Source: Tetrastigma voinierianum (lineage: Eukaryota > Streptophyta > Magnoliopsida > Vitales > Vitaceae). Taken from it: a stretch of DNA of 64,000 nucleotides. The position numbers and the translations under genes are program-made. The stretch is from assembly GCA_016808115.1 (NCBI GenBank), contig JAEQBH010000029.1, forward strand, positions 186,001 through 250,000, given 5' to 3'. The stretch's first letter is position 1. Every line of letters starts with the position of its first letter. Shown here one piece after another: positions 46,642 to 58,961 of this stretch. The notes under the pieces are model-generated. The model made no database searches. It saw only the letters and a program-made list of their open reading frames with translations, and was not told where the DNA came from.

Positions 46642-49171
46642 TGATTGACTGATTTTTAATATAGACTAAAAATTGCAACTAATTTCTAACATAACTACCA
46701 GGGTCAATTCAATTCTTAGCAGGAATGCCAAAAACTTGTTGTTTGACTAAGATTTATAAAAAAATGTTAATAGATGTGTATGTAATAATGAAAATTGGTT
46801 TTGGTTTAAATCACTACAAGTGTATAGGTCATACACGTAATAAAAGTTGTTTTTAAGTCCAGATATCATTCCCACGAGGATTGATTATATAATCTAAAGG
46901 TCAATTACCCTTACTACTCAAGATATCAACTATTTGAACTTATAATTTCAAAGGATTGTAAGAGTAACTAACAGTTGAAATGAAAATAACTCTTTATCAA
47001 AATTTTCTCTAATTAAAACAAAATCAAAAATAAAAAAATAAGGGTTTTCACTGAGTTGAATTAAGAATGAGAAATAAACAAATTTTTTGATCATCAATAT
47101 GCATTTGGTTCAAAATAACAAGTTAGTTATGGTTTTGAATTCTAGATTTGTTCAAGAATACAGTAGTATATTCCTAGAAAACCTCATGACACTATACATT
47201 TCACCAATTAGAGAACCACATTCTTAAATCAAGTCAATGGGTCTAATTAGCTACTTTTGAATTGATTATCTTGTAGATTTGGTTATTTTTCCTTTCCAAT
47301 ACTTCATAACCATTTTTGATGATTGGAAACTACTTATACCCATAGACAGGATAATACAAGCCTTTCCCAATTCAATTGATACCTTAATCTACAATTCATT
47401 AGAATGCTCCATCTCCTTGATTAGAATCTAAGCTAACATGGGATCAAGATCATTCTACCAAATTGAGATGAAACCTTTAAGAGTGAAATTATTTATCAAG
47501 AAATTGTCTTAACACTAGAAGGAACAAAATGCATGAAGAATCAAAACTACACATAGAGTGTATTAGTTCATCAAATATCAATAAAATATACCCTCAGGTG
47601 ACCACTCAATGTTCTCAGGCAGTCTATCTCAATGTCACTCAGAGGGATCCTGGAAATCAGAACAGATACACAATTCCTTTTGGGTATAGATCACTATTAT
47701 TCAGAACAACTCCATACACGACCAATATCAATTAGATAAACCCAGATTTCATACCCACAACTTCAATAATATTGCTACAATTGATATTAAGATAAACCAA
47801 TTCCTTCATAGAGGAAACTTAGTCTTTCAATTTTGAATCACAAATCACAATGACTAGTTTGTCAAACAAATTCATTGAAACTGTAATCAATTGAATGAGA
47901 AATGGATTCAAGAAAAGTTTCTAAAATCCAATCAAGTTTAGACAGAATTGAGAACAAAATATGCAATAATCTCAGCTTCATAATTCAACTCAAATCAAAC
48001 TCCTAATAAAAAAAAAAAAAAGAAAAAAAATAAAAATACATACAGTAAACTTCAGTTCTTCCCAAGACTGCTCAAGGTTCGCTAGAAAGCTGCGCAGTAT
48101 ACCTTCATCTTTTCTATTTATAGGTTCAATAAATGCTAGGCCTGAATTCTAGGTTGAATTTGTGGGTTTCAAAATAAGCCCAATTGTTGTCTTTTTCGCG
48201 ACATTAACTATTTATGTCATGACATTACAACTTATTGGTGCATCTTTAGGCTTTATGTGAGTTTTGTCGCAACATTTCTTCCATGTCATCAATTTTTTTC
48301 CTTTTGCCGGGCTTGTCGTGACAGTTAGCGAACGCCGCGAAACATAAATGCTTTGTTGGTAATCTTCAAGCCTGTTGCTTTGTCGGAACATCCATGCTTT
48401 ATTCTTTCTTTTGAGCTTTTATGAAGTTTGTTGCGACAAAGTTAATGAATGTCATGACATTGTTGCAGTTTATTATATCTCAATTCCTTGTTGTGAGTTT
48501 GTCGTAACATTCCTGCCTTGTGCTCTTCTTAAGTCATTATCGCGATAGAGTTTCAAAATGTCGGGACATTGTTTCAACATGTCTTCATTGATTTCTCTCT
48601 TCATTTGTTGCGATAGATCTTTCCATGTCGTGACAAAGTTTTTATGCCATTTTTCTTGTTCTTTGTTGCGACAAAGCTTTCCATTTTGTGACAAACTTTT
48701 CTTGCCATCCGCTTGATTTTTGTCGCTACATAATTAATGAATGTCGCGACACTGTTTTTGCCTTCTGACCTTCATTGTGTTGCAACATAGCCTGGAATGT
48801 CACGACAATTGTTCATTCATTCTACATTAACTATGTCACGATATAATTTGAAAATGTCACGACATTATTCTACTACTCCCTTAGTTAGTCTGCTCTAAAA
48901 TTTTCATGACAACACACTTTTGTTGCAACATTTTCTTGCTGGCTACTTAGAGCTTTTGTCGCAACAATAAGGAATTATGTCGCGACATAAGTGCATTTCT
49001 TGATTTAGCCATTTTTGCTTCTTTTCTTACTAGTTTTGCTTCATTTTTCATTAAAACCCTACAAAACACAAATCTGGGTGAAGATTCCATATTTATGCAT
49101 TAAAGTGAACAATAAACTCTAAAAAATGCAATAAAAATGGACTTAAAAATATATGAGTTTTGGACTCATCA
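46642..49171 (-). repeat. Element D 5' LTR (LTR 6) with one PBS-like unit
   Basis: It starts in element sense TGATGAGTCCAAAACTCATA at 49,171 and ends CAGTCAATCA at 46,642. It carries the palindrome array at 48,195-48,990 (exact copies at 48,742 and 48,978) and a TATAAATAGA box on the minus strand at 48,113-48,122. One decayed PBS-like core (TGGCATTCCTGCTAAGAA) lies at 46,713-46,730, 95 bp from the working site. On its right the sequence enters element E's LTR. Confidence 0.8.
48195..48990. promoter_or_regulatory. TGTCGCGACA palindrome array, LTR 6
   Basis: About twenty variants are present, two exact. TGTCATGACA, TGTCGTGACA, TGTTGCGACA, TGTTGCAACA and TGTCACGACA all occur. The array is immediately upstream (element sense) of the TATA box. 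Confidence 0.85.
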
Positions 49172-50248
49172 CACTACAAGTGAATAAGGAGGCATTTGGA
49201 GGCTTTGTGGAGACTTGAAGAAGGAGAATTGAAAACCCAGCTCTAACATCGCAACGTTCCAATGTCGCGACATCCCAACGTCATGACATTGAGGCAAAGT
49301 GATGTGCCAATCTTCCTCAGCCCAACGTCGAACCGTTCCAATGTCGTGCCGTTCCAACATCGCGACGTTTCCTGGACTTAATCAGCGAGAAGATGAGATA
49401 TAAAAGAGTATGACCCAGTTTTCGAGAGAGTGGACGTACGGATGAGAACAGACGATGCATCTGTCAATCGAGATCGTGTGCTCTTCTTTGTTTCTTTCTC
49501 ACATTTAATGATTAAAAAATATATGGTTTTAATGAACAACATTATGTTCTAGATCTATTTCTAGGGTTTTGTCGTAACCTTGCTACATTCATATGGATTA
49601 ATTATTAATTTCGTTTCCATTCAGTATATTAAGGGATTTCATATCGACTTGCTCTATTTCTATGATTTATTTACATGATGGTGTTTGGCTAACATTGGTA
49701 TGTTCTTGCTAGGAATCTAAGATCAAGAGATAAAGACTCCCAGGGATACGAGTAGAGCGACACTTGGTAAATTGGTGAGTAGAGATCTCCCGGTTCTAAG
49801 TGTGGCGATTAGGGTTTAAACATTTAAGCATTTTGGAGTCCAGGGTTGATGTAGAGATGCAATACACCCTACTGGAGAGATAAGCGAATATACCTCGAGA
49901 GAGGATATCTCGTAGGCATGATCAGCCCACCAGCATGAATCTATTAATATACTGAATGAATAATTTACCTAGGTTAGAATCCATTGAGTGTGGCAATGGA
50001 AGGCAAAACCCTATTTTCCATTAACTGATTTAGCAAATATTTTAGGTCTAGTTATTCTCTACATTAGTCATAATTCATTAGAATTTTGGGTCTAGATAAT
50101 ATTCTAAAGCCAATTTCAGTATTAGACACACTTGTCCTTGTGGGAACGACACTTGAGGAGGCACTATACTACATACCCTCAACACGTATACTTGTGTGTA
50201 CGGGCCTACGTTTTGACATAAATTTACACACCTATCCAGAGCCCCTCA
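49172..50248 (+). repeat. Element E 5' LTR, truncated
   Basis: The segment holds palindrome-like sites (TGTCGCGACA at 49,263, an ACATCGCGACGT site near 49,352), a TATAAAAG box at 49,399 and a transcribed part with CTAGGGTTTTG. It ends GCCCCTCA at 50,248, two bases before TTTTTGGCATCG. The missing first 100 or so bases are seen in the 3' LTR at 61,981-62,129. Confidence 0.75.
49399..49406 (+). promoter_or_regulatory. TATA box, element E LTR
   Basis: TATAAAAG lies about 45 bp after the last palindrome-like site, the same order as in the TGTCGCGACA family. Confidence 0.65.
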
Positions 50249-50254
50249 AGTTTT

Positions 50255-50272
50255 TGGCATCGTTGTCGGGGA
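50255..50272 (+). promoter_or_regulatory. Primer-binding site of element E
   Basis: TGGCATCGTTGTCGGGGA differs from the complement of plant tRNA-Asp by three bases and lies six bases after the LTR end. Only one copy is present, unlike the B/C/D family. Confidence 0.8.
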
Positions 50273-50399
50273 GAAGTTTTTGTGTTGATATTAACAACAA
50301 CACACTTAGATATTACTTTGGATCAATTTTATTTATTTTTATTTTTATTCAGTTTACACAAGTGCTTGTAACTCGGTCTCTATTGATTTTGTGCGTGGT

Positions 50400-51760
50400 T
50401 TCATAAAGATTGATTTGCGTACATGTGAAGACAGGGTCAAGGTGAACTACTTCCGTTGGATCTTGAGCCAGAGAGAACCGCAAATAGATTACACAGAGAG
50501 CACAAAGAAGCACAAGCGAGAAATCTAGTAGCCATATAGAACCAGGAAGAGCAAGATCAGGGCTAAGACAGAAATGAGCCGCAAGGGGGACAAAATGGAA
50601 ATAATGGTAGGAATTAAGCCCTGCATCATTCATATACGTATAACCCTCTTATATACGCTGAGGAGTTTGCTTTACCACTCCACGCTTTGTTCAACTCTAC
50701 TATACGGCACCACCATATAAGCGAATAATCAATTGAAAACAAGAACACTACGTATGTCGTAACACCGCCCACTATTTACGTGCGCAGGCAAGTGAGAATC
50801 AAAACGAGACTAACAAACTTCATTGAAGTATGTAAGACGCATCAAATACAATGGGGTAAAGGTATAGCTTTAGACTAAGATTGTTCCCGCTTATCACTAG
50901 TGGATAAAGCTAACATTAATTATTTAAACAACCTGATCTAGCTTACCCATGAATGACTTGGTGCGTGTTCCCGATCAAGTTCTTCCTCCTCAAAGATTAC
51001 ACAATTGGTGCAAGAGATTAACACTTTTAGACAATTAGAGGGAGAGAGCCTAGATGAAGCCTAGGAGAGATTTCATGAACTATTAAGGAGATGTCCACAT
51101 CACAGGCTGACTAGATGGATGAAAGTCCACACATTTTACCACAGTCTGAGTGATCCTACCAGAACAATCATAGATGCCTCAACAAGGGGTGCTCTGATGA
51201 AAAAGACTACAGACTAAGCATCTGGAATCCTAGAGGACATGGCTACCAATAGTAGCTAATGGCCCAAGGATAGGCTAATACCAAGGAAGGCCGTGGGAGG
51301 CGCAGACACAGAGGTCCTTAGTAATTTGGTCAACCATGTCATACAACTCACTAAACAAATCACAGAGACAAAGAAGGTACGCAAATGCTATTCGCACTTA
51401 CCCCGTGGAGAGAGATATGCAAAATCTCGCGAGGACATCACCGTGACAAGCGGTAATGCCACAGATGTATACGCTTGAGAGTAGGCATAATATGTGTATA
51501 GATTTAATCAACCCCAACAACAAGGTCAGTATGGAGGTAACACATATCAGAACCAGAACCAGGGCCAAGGCTGGCGTAATAAATAGAACAACTAGAACTA
51601 TGGATGGAGAAATAATCAGAATATCATGCCACCACCCCAAGTGAGCAAACCACCATCAGAGAAAAAAGTGGACTTGGAAGAACACTAGCTCAAATACCCA
51701 CTTCCCATATAGCCTTTATGAATGAAACAAAGGCAAACATGTAGAATCAATCAACCCAAT
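50400..51760 (+). pseudogene. Element E gag (broken)
   Basis: Readable pieces are an Arg/Glu/Gln-rich N-terminal zone (50,430-50,610) and a frameshifted capsid segment with NDLVRVFLIKFFP-like and FFPPQRLHN-like sequence at about 50,950-51,010. A CPHHGL-type block near 51,090 and a Gln/Asn-rich C-terminal zone at about 51,490-51,640 follow. Order and spacing match Athila gag, but there is no continuous frame and I found no CCHC knuckle. Confidence 0.6.
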
Positions 51761-52780
51761 TGAATAACCAGCAAATACGCTTGAGAAAACTCGAGGCGAT
51801 ACGCCAAATGGCCACTTTGTTAACTGAGAGGCAGCAAGGTTCATTGGCAAGCAATTTGGAGGTAAACCCGAGAAGAGAAGGCAAAGAATATGTTAAGGAT
51901 ATCACCTTAAGAAGTAGTAGAGAACTAGCAACACCAGGGCAACCACCAGTGGTAAGAGAAGTGAACCGAGGAGGCAGACCAGCAAATTCGGAAGATCGTA
52001 TGCAAGGAGCAACCCCAAGAGAATAAGTCAAGAGAGGTGCCCGGGATGAAAGGAAAGAGACTAAGAAATAGGCAGTTACAAATGAACCCATTACACCCCG
52101 CCTCCGTGATCCCTTAACGCTGAATGTAAGAATGTTGGACAAGCAGTCTACCAAATTTATGGAAGTGTTTAAGAAATTTCATATCAATATCTGTCATAGA
52201 CATGCATTTGGAACAATATGCCCTACTATGTCAAATTTATGAAAGACATATTGACAAGGAAAAGAAGGTTATCAGATTTTGAGACAGGAACCTTACTAAA
52301 GAACGCAGTGCCATTCTTTAGAGGAAACTATCCTAGAAACTGAAAGACCCAAGCAGTTTTACAATTCCATGCACGATAGGGAACTCAATCTTTGAGAGAG
52401 CCCTATGAATCCTCGGGGAGCCATTACACATAATGCCTTTATCTATTTTCAGACGGTTAAGATTAGGTGAAGCTAGACAACGACTGTCACTTCTTAGTCA
52501 CGGATAGATCATTGAAGCATCCCTGAGGGGTGATAGAAGATGTACTAGTAAAGGTAGACAAGTTCATCTTTCTAGTTGATTTACGTTGTCGGGACATGGA
52601 GAAGACAGTGAGATACCCATTATATTGGGTAGACTGCTTTAGCAACTATAAAGCTATGATTGGTGAAGTGGAGAACTCGAATTTAAGAGTGCAAGACGGT
52701 AAGGTCGTAAAGTTCAAGGTATTCAATGACAACAAAAATGACATCCAACAAAGAGTGATGCATACCTTATGATAGAGGCA
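51761..52780 (+). pseudogene. Element E gag end, linker and protease (broken)
   Basis: An open stretch at 51,760-52,026 gives LRKLEAIRQMATLLTERQQG, LASNLEVNPRREGKE and VKDITLRSSRELATPGQPP, the conserved gag-pol linker. A VTAYFL-type region and a KRRLSDFE-like segment follow. The protease is recognised by IEDVLVKVDKFIFLVDL near 52,530 and LRVQDGKVVKFKVFN at its end. The active-site D-x-GAS segment is not readable. Confidence 0.65.
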
Positions 52781-54125
52781 GTGGAGGCTATAGTGTCTAG
52801 CTAAAGTGGTTTGATTGACCCTTTGGAGACTAGCCTTGTGCAGAATGATAAGGAAGATTAGGTGAAAAGGCTGAAGAGTATGTGAAATGGATGGACTCCT
52901 TTCAACCGAACATAAGAAAGTATTACGAGCCATTGGGAGAGAATACATAAACTTCAATGCCTTCAATTGAGCGACCACCATAGTTGGAGCAAAAGCCACT
53001 ACCTAGCCATTTGAGGTATGCTTATCTAGGGGAATCATCAACTTTACCAGTGATCATATCAACATCTTTGATAGTAGTAGAAGAAGAGAAGCTTTTGAGA
53101 GTACTTCAAGATCACAAAGATGCTATCAGATGGTCTCTAGCCGATTTAAAGGGGATCCGCCCCTCTATGTGTATGCACCAGATCTTGCTATAAAAGGTCA
53201 CAAACTTTAGTGGAAGCTTAGAGAAGACTCAATTCGACCATGAAGGAAGTGGTTAGGAAGGAAGTATTGAAGTGGTTAGATGCGGGGGAGATTTACCCTA
53301 TTTCTGATAGTTCGTGGGTAAGTCCAGTACAGGTAGTTCCTAAAAAAGGAGGGACCATAATGATAAAGACAGAGAACAATGCATTGCTCCCCTTTAGAAC
53401 AGTTTTGGGGTGGAGAATCTGTATAGACTACCGGAAGTTGAATAAGGAAACTAGAAAGGATCATTTCCAACTCGCTTATAGCAACCAAACAATGGATAGG
53501 CCGGTGGCACGAGTATTATCGTTTTGTTTGACTAGTATTCGGCCATAATCAGATCATTATATCCCTTAAAGGATCTACATAGTGAAAACATAGCATTCGC
53601 GCCCATGGCAGCACATTTGTATTCAGGCGAATTCCATTTGGGTTATGTAATGTACTTGGCACATTTCAGCAATGCATGATGGCTATATTCTCAGACATGG
53701 TCGAGAAGACAATAGAGGTGTTCATGGATGATTTCTCAATGTTGGGGAAGTCTTTTGACAACAGTCTTGAAAACCTGAGGCATGCATTAATAAGATGTGA
53801 AGAAACTAACCTTGTGCTGAATTGGGAGAAGTGCCACTTCATGGTGAAGGAAGGTATCAGACGGGGCACCGGATTTCAAAGAAGAGGAATCACAGCAGAT
53901 AAAGCCATGATTGAAACAATAGAGAAGCTACCTCCCCCATCTTCAGTGAAAGGAATAAGAAGCTTCCTAGGACACGTGAGATTCTATAGGATATTCATAA
54001 AGCATTTTTCCAAAATAGCCAAGCCTTTGTCGAATCTACTAGTTAAAGGAGCCCCTTTTGAATTTGATGATCAGTGCATGCAAGTGTTCTCGTTTTTTAA
54101 GGAGAAATTATTTCACACTAATTAA
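52781..54125 (+). pseudogene. Element E reverse transcriptase (broken)
   Basis: RT begins after LPSHLRYAYLGESSTLPVII and ADLKGIRPSMCMHQILL. MKEVVRKEVLKWLDAGEIYP and VSPVQVVPKKGGT (fingers), then WRICIDYRKLNKETRKDHFQ follow at 53,240-53,548. After a stop-rich palm, 53,676-54,125 is open with MVEKTIEVFMDDFSMLGKSF, where the catalytic MDD is intact. GIRSFLGHVRFYRIFIKHFS (thumb) and the connection follow. It copies element RNA into DNA in live relatives. Confidence 0.85.
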
Positions 54126-54560
54126 AACACCAGACCTGGACCTTCCTTTCAATCCACGCGATGCAAGTGACTATGCAATAGGGGCAATACTGGGTCAAAA
54201 GAGGGAAAGGATATTTCAGGTTATCTACTATACAAGACGGACTTTGAATGATGCTCAACTGAACTACACAACAACTAAAAAGAACTGGGCAATTGCTCAT
54301 TTCTCGACAAGTTCAAACGTGATTGACTGGGGTAATAAGGTAATAGTGCACACCGACCATTTTGCCATAAAGTATCTAATGACTAAGAAGGACGCGAAAC
54401 CGAGACTGATAAGGTGGGTATTATTGTTGTAAGAGTTTGATCTAGAAATAAAAGATAAGAAAGGGACTAAAAATCTAGTAGCAGACCATCTCTCACGATT
54501 GGAAGGGCCTAGTCAAGAAGTTTGGATCAATGATGATTTTCCCAATGAATAGCTCTTGGA
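54126..54560 (+). pseudogene. Element E RNase H
   Basis: Open at 54,058-54,432: [40 protein letters not shown], then [21 protein letters not shown] stop in [12 protein letters not shown] is followed by NLVADHLSRLEGP. First-strand Asp and later Asp (HTDH) are both present. The usual E of the E-K-E-M/L helix reads KKNWAI, so the catalytic Glu position is changed. Confidence 0.8.
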
Positions 54561-55858
54561 AATTGAAGATGTAAAGCCGCAATCTTGGTTCGTGGATTAT
54601 GAATTTTCATTATGGCTAAAGGATCCCACAAGAATTTAGCTATCAAGAGAAGAAAAGATTCTACACATACTTAGCTAATTACTAAGGAGGAGCCTATTTT
54701 ATAGAAGAATTAAGGCTGATCAGTAATAAGAAGATGCATCAGTAGGAAGAAATGGAGAGTCTTAAATCACTACCACACTTCTTAGCATGTGGCAATTTAG
54801 GGGGTTGTGAGAATAGCCAGGAAGGTACTTTAATCGATTTACCGCTTAGTTTGTTCAAGGATGCTCACCACTTTGTGTTTTTATCGGCGATAAAATGCCA
54901 AGCCAAAGAACAAGGAGCATCTCAAACGGGATAAACCACCCTTGTAGACAATCTTAGAGGTGAGTCATGGATATATGGATGGATTTATCGTCCATTTCCC
55001 TTCTTCGCTTTTAGCTATACTATATATTCTTTTGGCAGTGGACTATGTCTCCAAATGGGTAGAGGCTATACCTACATGCACTAATGATGCTAGAGTGGTA
55101 GCAAAGTTCCTTCGCAGCCACATATTCACCCGATTTGGCACTTCACGCGCATTGATTACAAATGGAGGTACCCACTTCTGCAACAAGGTTATTGACAGCG
55201 TATTAGGAAAATATGGTGTTCGACATCGCACATCACTTGCATACCACCCACAGGCTAATGGCCAAGCAGGGGTGTCTAATCGAGAAATTAAGTCTATATT
55301 AGAGAAAACAGTCAATAGCTCAAAGAAAGACTGGGTGAAAAAGATAGAAGACATGCTCAAGGCCTATAGAATAACATTTAAGACACCCTTGGGGATGTCA
55401 CCATTTAGGCTCGTGTATGGAAAAGCATGCCACTTTCCATCGGGAATTAGAGTGATGGAAGTATATTGGGCAATTAGGCGCTTGAATATGGGACAGTAAG
55501 CAGGAGTCAGGAGAAACGCATACCGTCTCGAATTAAAAAGAATTCCGAAATGAGGCTTACGAAAATGCTAGGATCTATAAAGAAAAGATGAAAGCTTGGC
55601 ATGACAAACATATTGTAAGGAAAGAATTTGAGCTGGGTCAGCAAGTCCTCTTATTTAACTCAAGACTCAAGCTCTTCCCTGGGAAATTAAAGTCAAGGTG
55701 GTCTGGACTGTTTACAGTTACTCAAGTTTTTCCCTACAGAGGATTGGAAATCATGCATCTAGAGAAGGGAAGTTTTAGTCAACATAAACGATTGGTAGTT
55801 TACACTTTAGAGGAGACTTTCATGCAAGCAAACATGCCATCAATCTGAGCACACAAGA
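54561..55858 (+). pseudogene. Element E integrase (broken)
   Basis: The zinc-binding part is badly eroded (LFKDAHHFVFLSAIKCQ at about 54,850-54,905). The core is open at 54,960-55,499: [40 protein letters not shown] and HPQANGQAGVSNREIKSILE. The second catalytic Asp is Asn (ITNGG) and the catalytic Glu of GQVE is Gly (GQAG), so the core is dead even where the frame is open. [40 protein letters not shown] and a short tail end at about 55,848. Confidence 0.9.
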
Positions 55859-55948
55859 AACAATGCAATAAAGAATTCAAGCATACTCCTAGTCTCGAGG
55901 ACATTGAGATTCAGGGAAGTCGAGCTAACGACATTAAACAAAGCGCTA

Positions 55949-55966
55949 CTTAGGAGGCAACCCAAG
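55949..55966 (+). other. Conserved post-pol hairpin, element E
   Basis: CTTAGGAGGCAACCCAAG matches the B and C motif at 16 of 18 bases. It can fold with one mismatch in the 6-bp stem around AGGCAA. It follows integrase by about 100 bp. Confidence 0.6.
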
Positions 55967-56944
55967 CCTTTTGAAGTTTTTGTTTCATTACTGCAGTCTT
56001 GAGTGTTCTTTATTATTGCTTTTTGTTTTAATTTTTAGAAATCTCAGTTTTCTCAGAGTGCGTAAACTATAACCTAATTGCGTTGTTTGTTTGTTGTGTT
56101 TTTAGGTTCTGAGATCGAAGTGGTGATAAAGAGATAGCTTGAGAGGCCTATTCTAAGTTTGGAAAAGGGCTGGAACCTCATTAAGGGAGTTTTCTACAAC
56201 TTAGAAATTTTTTTACCAAAAATGAATTAAACCTCTCTGCCACGTCGTGAAGTTGGTTCTCAACATCATAAGTTGGCGAAAAATGAAAAAATTTTTGATT
56301 GTCGCGACGCTGGATCCTAACGCTACCGACGTTGGCTCCCAACGATCCTTTTGAGAACTTCTCTAGAACATTGCGACGTTGGAAAACTCAACACTCTAGT
56401 ACGTCGCGACGTCAGTCTCGAACGCTGCGACGCTTTCTGCTAAGAACATGAATGTCCATATTTTCGGATACCGAACATTGCAACCCTAACTCTCTCTTAG
56501 TGTTTTTGCAGATTCACCCGTCAAACCTCTTCCAAAAAGTTCCTAAGTTGATTTCAAGTACCAAGGAGATCTACAAACAACTTTTGATCCAAATAATCTA
56601 GGGTTCATCCATCTTCCATCCAAAATCTGGGTAAACGGGCATTTTTTCTGATTTATGGTGATTCAAGGTAAATCACTGAACTTTTTGCATCTTTTGGGTT
56701 TATTTAAGTTAAGAAGAAGGTAAGGGGTTGGTTGGAGGTTATAAAGCCAAGATTTTTAGCGAATATCTGTGTTTTACATAGTGCACGCTAAGTGTTCAAT
56801 AAATTGCCTAGGTGGAAATTTCAACTTGTTTAACCACCAAAGGGTGATTTGAGCACATTAGAAGTTTAGGTGGGATTGTTAGTAACACAAAGCCTAGAAC
56901 CCATAACCTTAACCTTGAACTTCTAAGTCCAACATGTTTCAAAA
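55967..56944 (+). promoter_or_regulatory. Element E gap between pol and third ORF, with CGTCGCGACG sites
   Basis: No coding sequence is seen. At 56,298-56,440 there is a cluster of palindromic sites: TGTCGCGACG at 56,300, TTGCGACGTT near 56,381, an exact ACGTCGCGACGT at 56,401-56,412, then CGCTGCGACGC. Related sites lie in the element's LTR at 49,248-49,372. The cluster precedes the third ORF by about 500 bp. Confidence 0.6.
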
Positions 56945-58065
56945 GCAAAACTAACTTCAATGAAGAGCATAGAATAGATGAGCAACAAGGGGACTTTGAT
57001 AGGAATAAGTTTGTCAATGTGGCCGCCGCTGACAAATTCGGCCTCATTTCAAAGAATCAATCCTTCATCAAAGAGAAAGTATTTCACCACCCAGACGATT
57101 TTTTTCCCATAACTTTAGCGAATAAAGGGTGGAAGGTGCTTTGCCAACCCCCAAGGCCGGCTACCACAATGGTGGTTCGAGAATTCTACGCCAATTTAGC
57201 TACTAATGTACTGAAAAAGGTCCGGGTGAGCGGGGTTTTGGTATACTTCAGTGCAAAGTCTATCAACGAGTATTATAACCTTGGGTCGGTAAATTCCGAA
57301 ACGTATGATAGGCTCCACGAAGCCCCAAACTATCCCGAGGTTCTTAGGATGCTCACAAACAGCCAAGGGGAATTGTAAAGTAAACAATGAAGGGCATGCA
57401 GTGCACTTCAAGGCCAAACATTTGGTATACATCCCCAAGGTATGGCATCACTTCATCACATCCCATCTCATCCTGACGACTAATGTGTGTGAAGTGACGG
57501 TCAAGAGGGCCTTGCTCAATTATGCGATAATCAGGATATCCTTTCGATGTCGGATGTGCTATCGAGGATGCCATCTCATAACAAAGATGCAAAATGAACC
57601 TCGGGCACCCCTTCTCATTTATGGACTATGCAAGAAAGCCAGGGTTCCTGAAGACAATGAGGCTTGGATACACCCAATCATAAAGGAGTAGTGGTTAAGA
57701 AAGACAAACCGGGTGTACCAAGGCCAGAAGAGGTTTATGATTCCGGGAATGAACCCTCAGACGAGGAAGAGCTTAGGGCCTAACAATTGAGGTTTGGGAT
57801 AGGAGAAGGTGCCCAAAGAGATCTGGGACAGTCATCTTCCTAACCCCTACCCCTACTTCCACCATCACATGAGGAGGATCCTTCTAGTCTTCTCCAACCT
57901 TAAAGGACCAAGTCCACGATCTCACCACAAGGTTTGATGCCTTATGGGATGAAATCGAGGAACATTAGGTATCACTGAGCCAAGAAATGGATGAGCTAAG
58001 GTCATCAAGGAACAACTGGGATCATAAATCCAGAGAAGAGATGATCAAGCAAATGTACCGCTGAA
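56945..58065 (+). pseudogene. Element E third ORF, putative plant transposon protein-like
   Basis: The best open part (57,019-57,378) reads MAAADKFGLISKNQSFIKEK, then TTMVVREFYANLATNVLKKV and SAKSINEYYNLGSVNSETYD. A frame change leads to KAKHLVYIPKVWHHFITSHL and VTVKRALLNYAII (57,390-57,530). REFYANL, the V-x-G strand and the W-x-x-F block are the landmarks of the putative plant transposon protein domain. An acidic/Pro region and a coiled-coil-like LSQEMDELRSSRNNWDHKSR complete it by 58,065. It lies in the envelope position but shows no signal peptide or membrane span. Function is unknown. Confidence 0.7.
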
Positions 58066-58961
58066 ATTTGGGTATTATCACACGCCACCACTCACCACAA
58101 AGGATCCATGTGATCACTAGTGTTTCTTTCCCCTCATTTTCATTTCTATACATTGAGGACATTATCCATTATTGCTTGGGGGGAAGGGGGGGTGTTGATT
58201 GGTTTGGTGTCGTGATTATGATCTTGTGCCTTTGAGGTGGGGATCATCCTGCTCCAGTTTTTATGCAATTTGTCTATGTTGAGTTTTTGTGTGTTTTTAT
58301 ACAGTTTTATGTTTTTGCGTGTTTTAGGTCATTTTAGGTATTTGTGTGTTTGTATTTAGATGTGTTTTAGGTATTTTGTGTGATTTGATGCCATGATTTC
58401 TAATTGGAGATCATTTTGATCGCAATCACAATTTTTTTTTCAAAAATACCGAGTAGAATATAGAAAGGGACCCTTAGGTTGTTTGATAATATGGAATTGT
58501 TCGTTTTGAAAGGTAGGGGTGACTTAGCTTAGTCACCCTCTTTATATTTCAAGAAACCATTTCCCAAGTAGTCTATCACACACACACACAAGTGATCTCC
58601 AGGGTATACCTAGGCCTCAGACCCCGTTTACTTGAGCTCTACGAGCCTTAGGGGTTTCTAAACACCTAAGTGATGTGACACCTTTGAAAAAGATGATTTC
58701 CATCGAGCCCCAAATAAATAAAAAAGAGCAAATGCAAAACAATACTAAGAAAAAAAGATAAAAAGATAGGTGGAAGACATGGGATTGTCCACCAGGAACC
58801 CGCTTTGAGGGGCCTTTCAAAGCCTAATGTCCTGAGCCAACTGGCTGGGAGCCATTGACGTCACTGCTTGCTACATGGGATAGAAGATGGATCCACCACA
58901 CAGTTTAGAGCCTTTAGGTTTGGTTAAGTGTTCGAGGGGAACTAAATGTCTGTGTTCTTAA
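58066..58961 (+). other. Element E 3' non-coding region with internal purine tract
   Basis: GCTTGGGGGGAAGGGGGGGTG at about 58,174-58,193 is an internal G-rich purine tract following CATTGAGGACATTATCC, a phrase common downstream of Athila third ORFs. The remainder to 58,961 has no recognisable coding region. A short CA repeat is present near 58,579-58,591. Confidence 0.55.
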
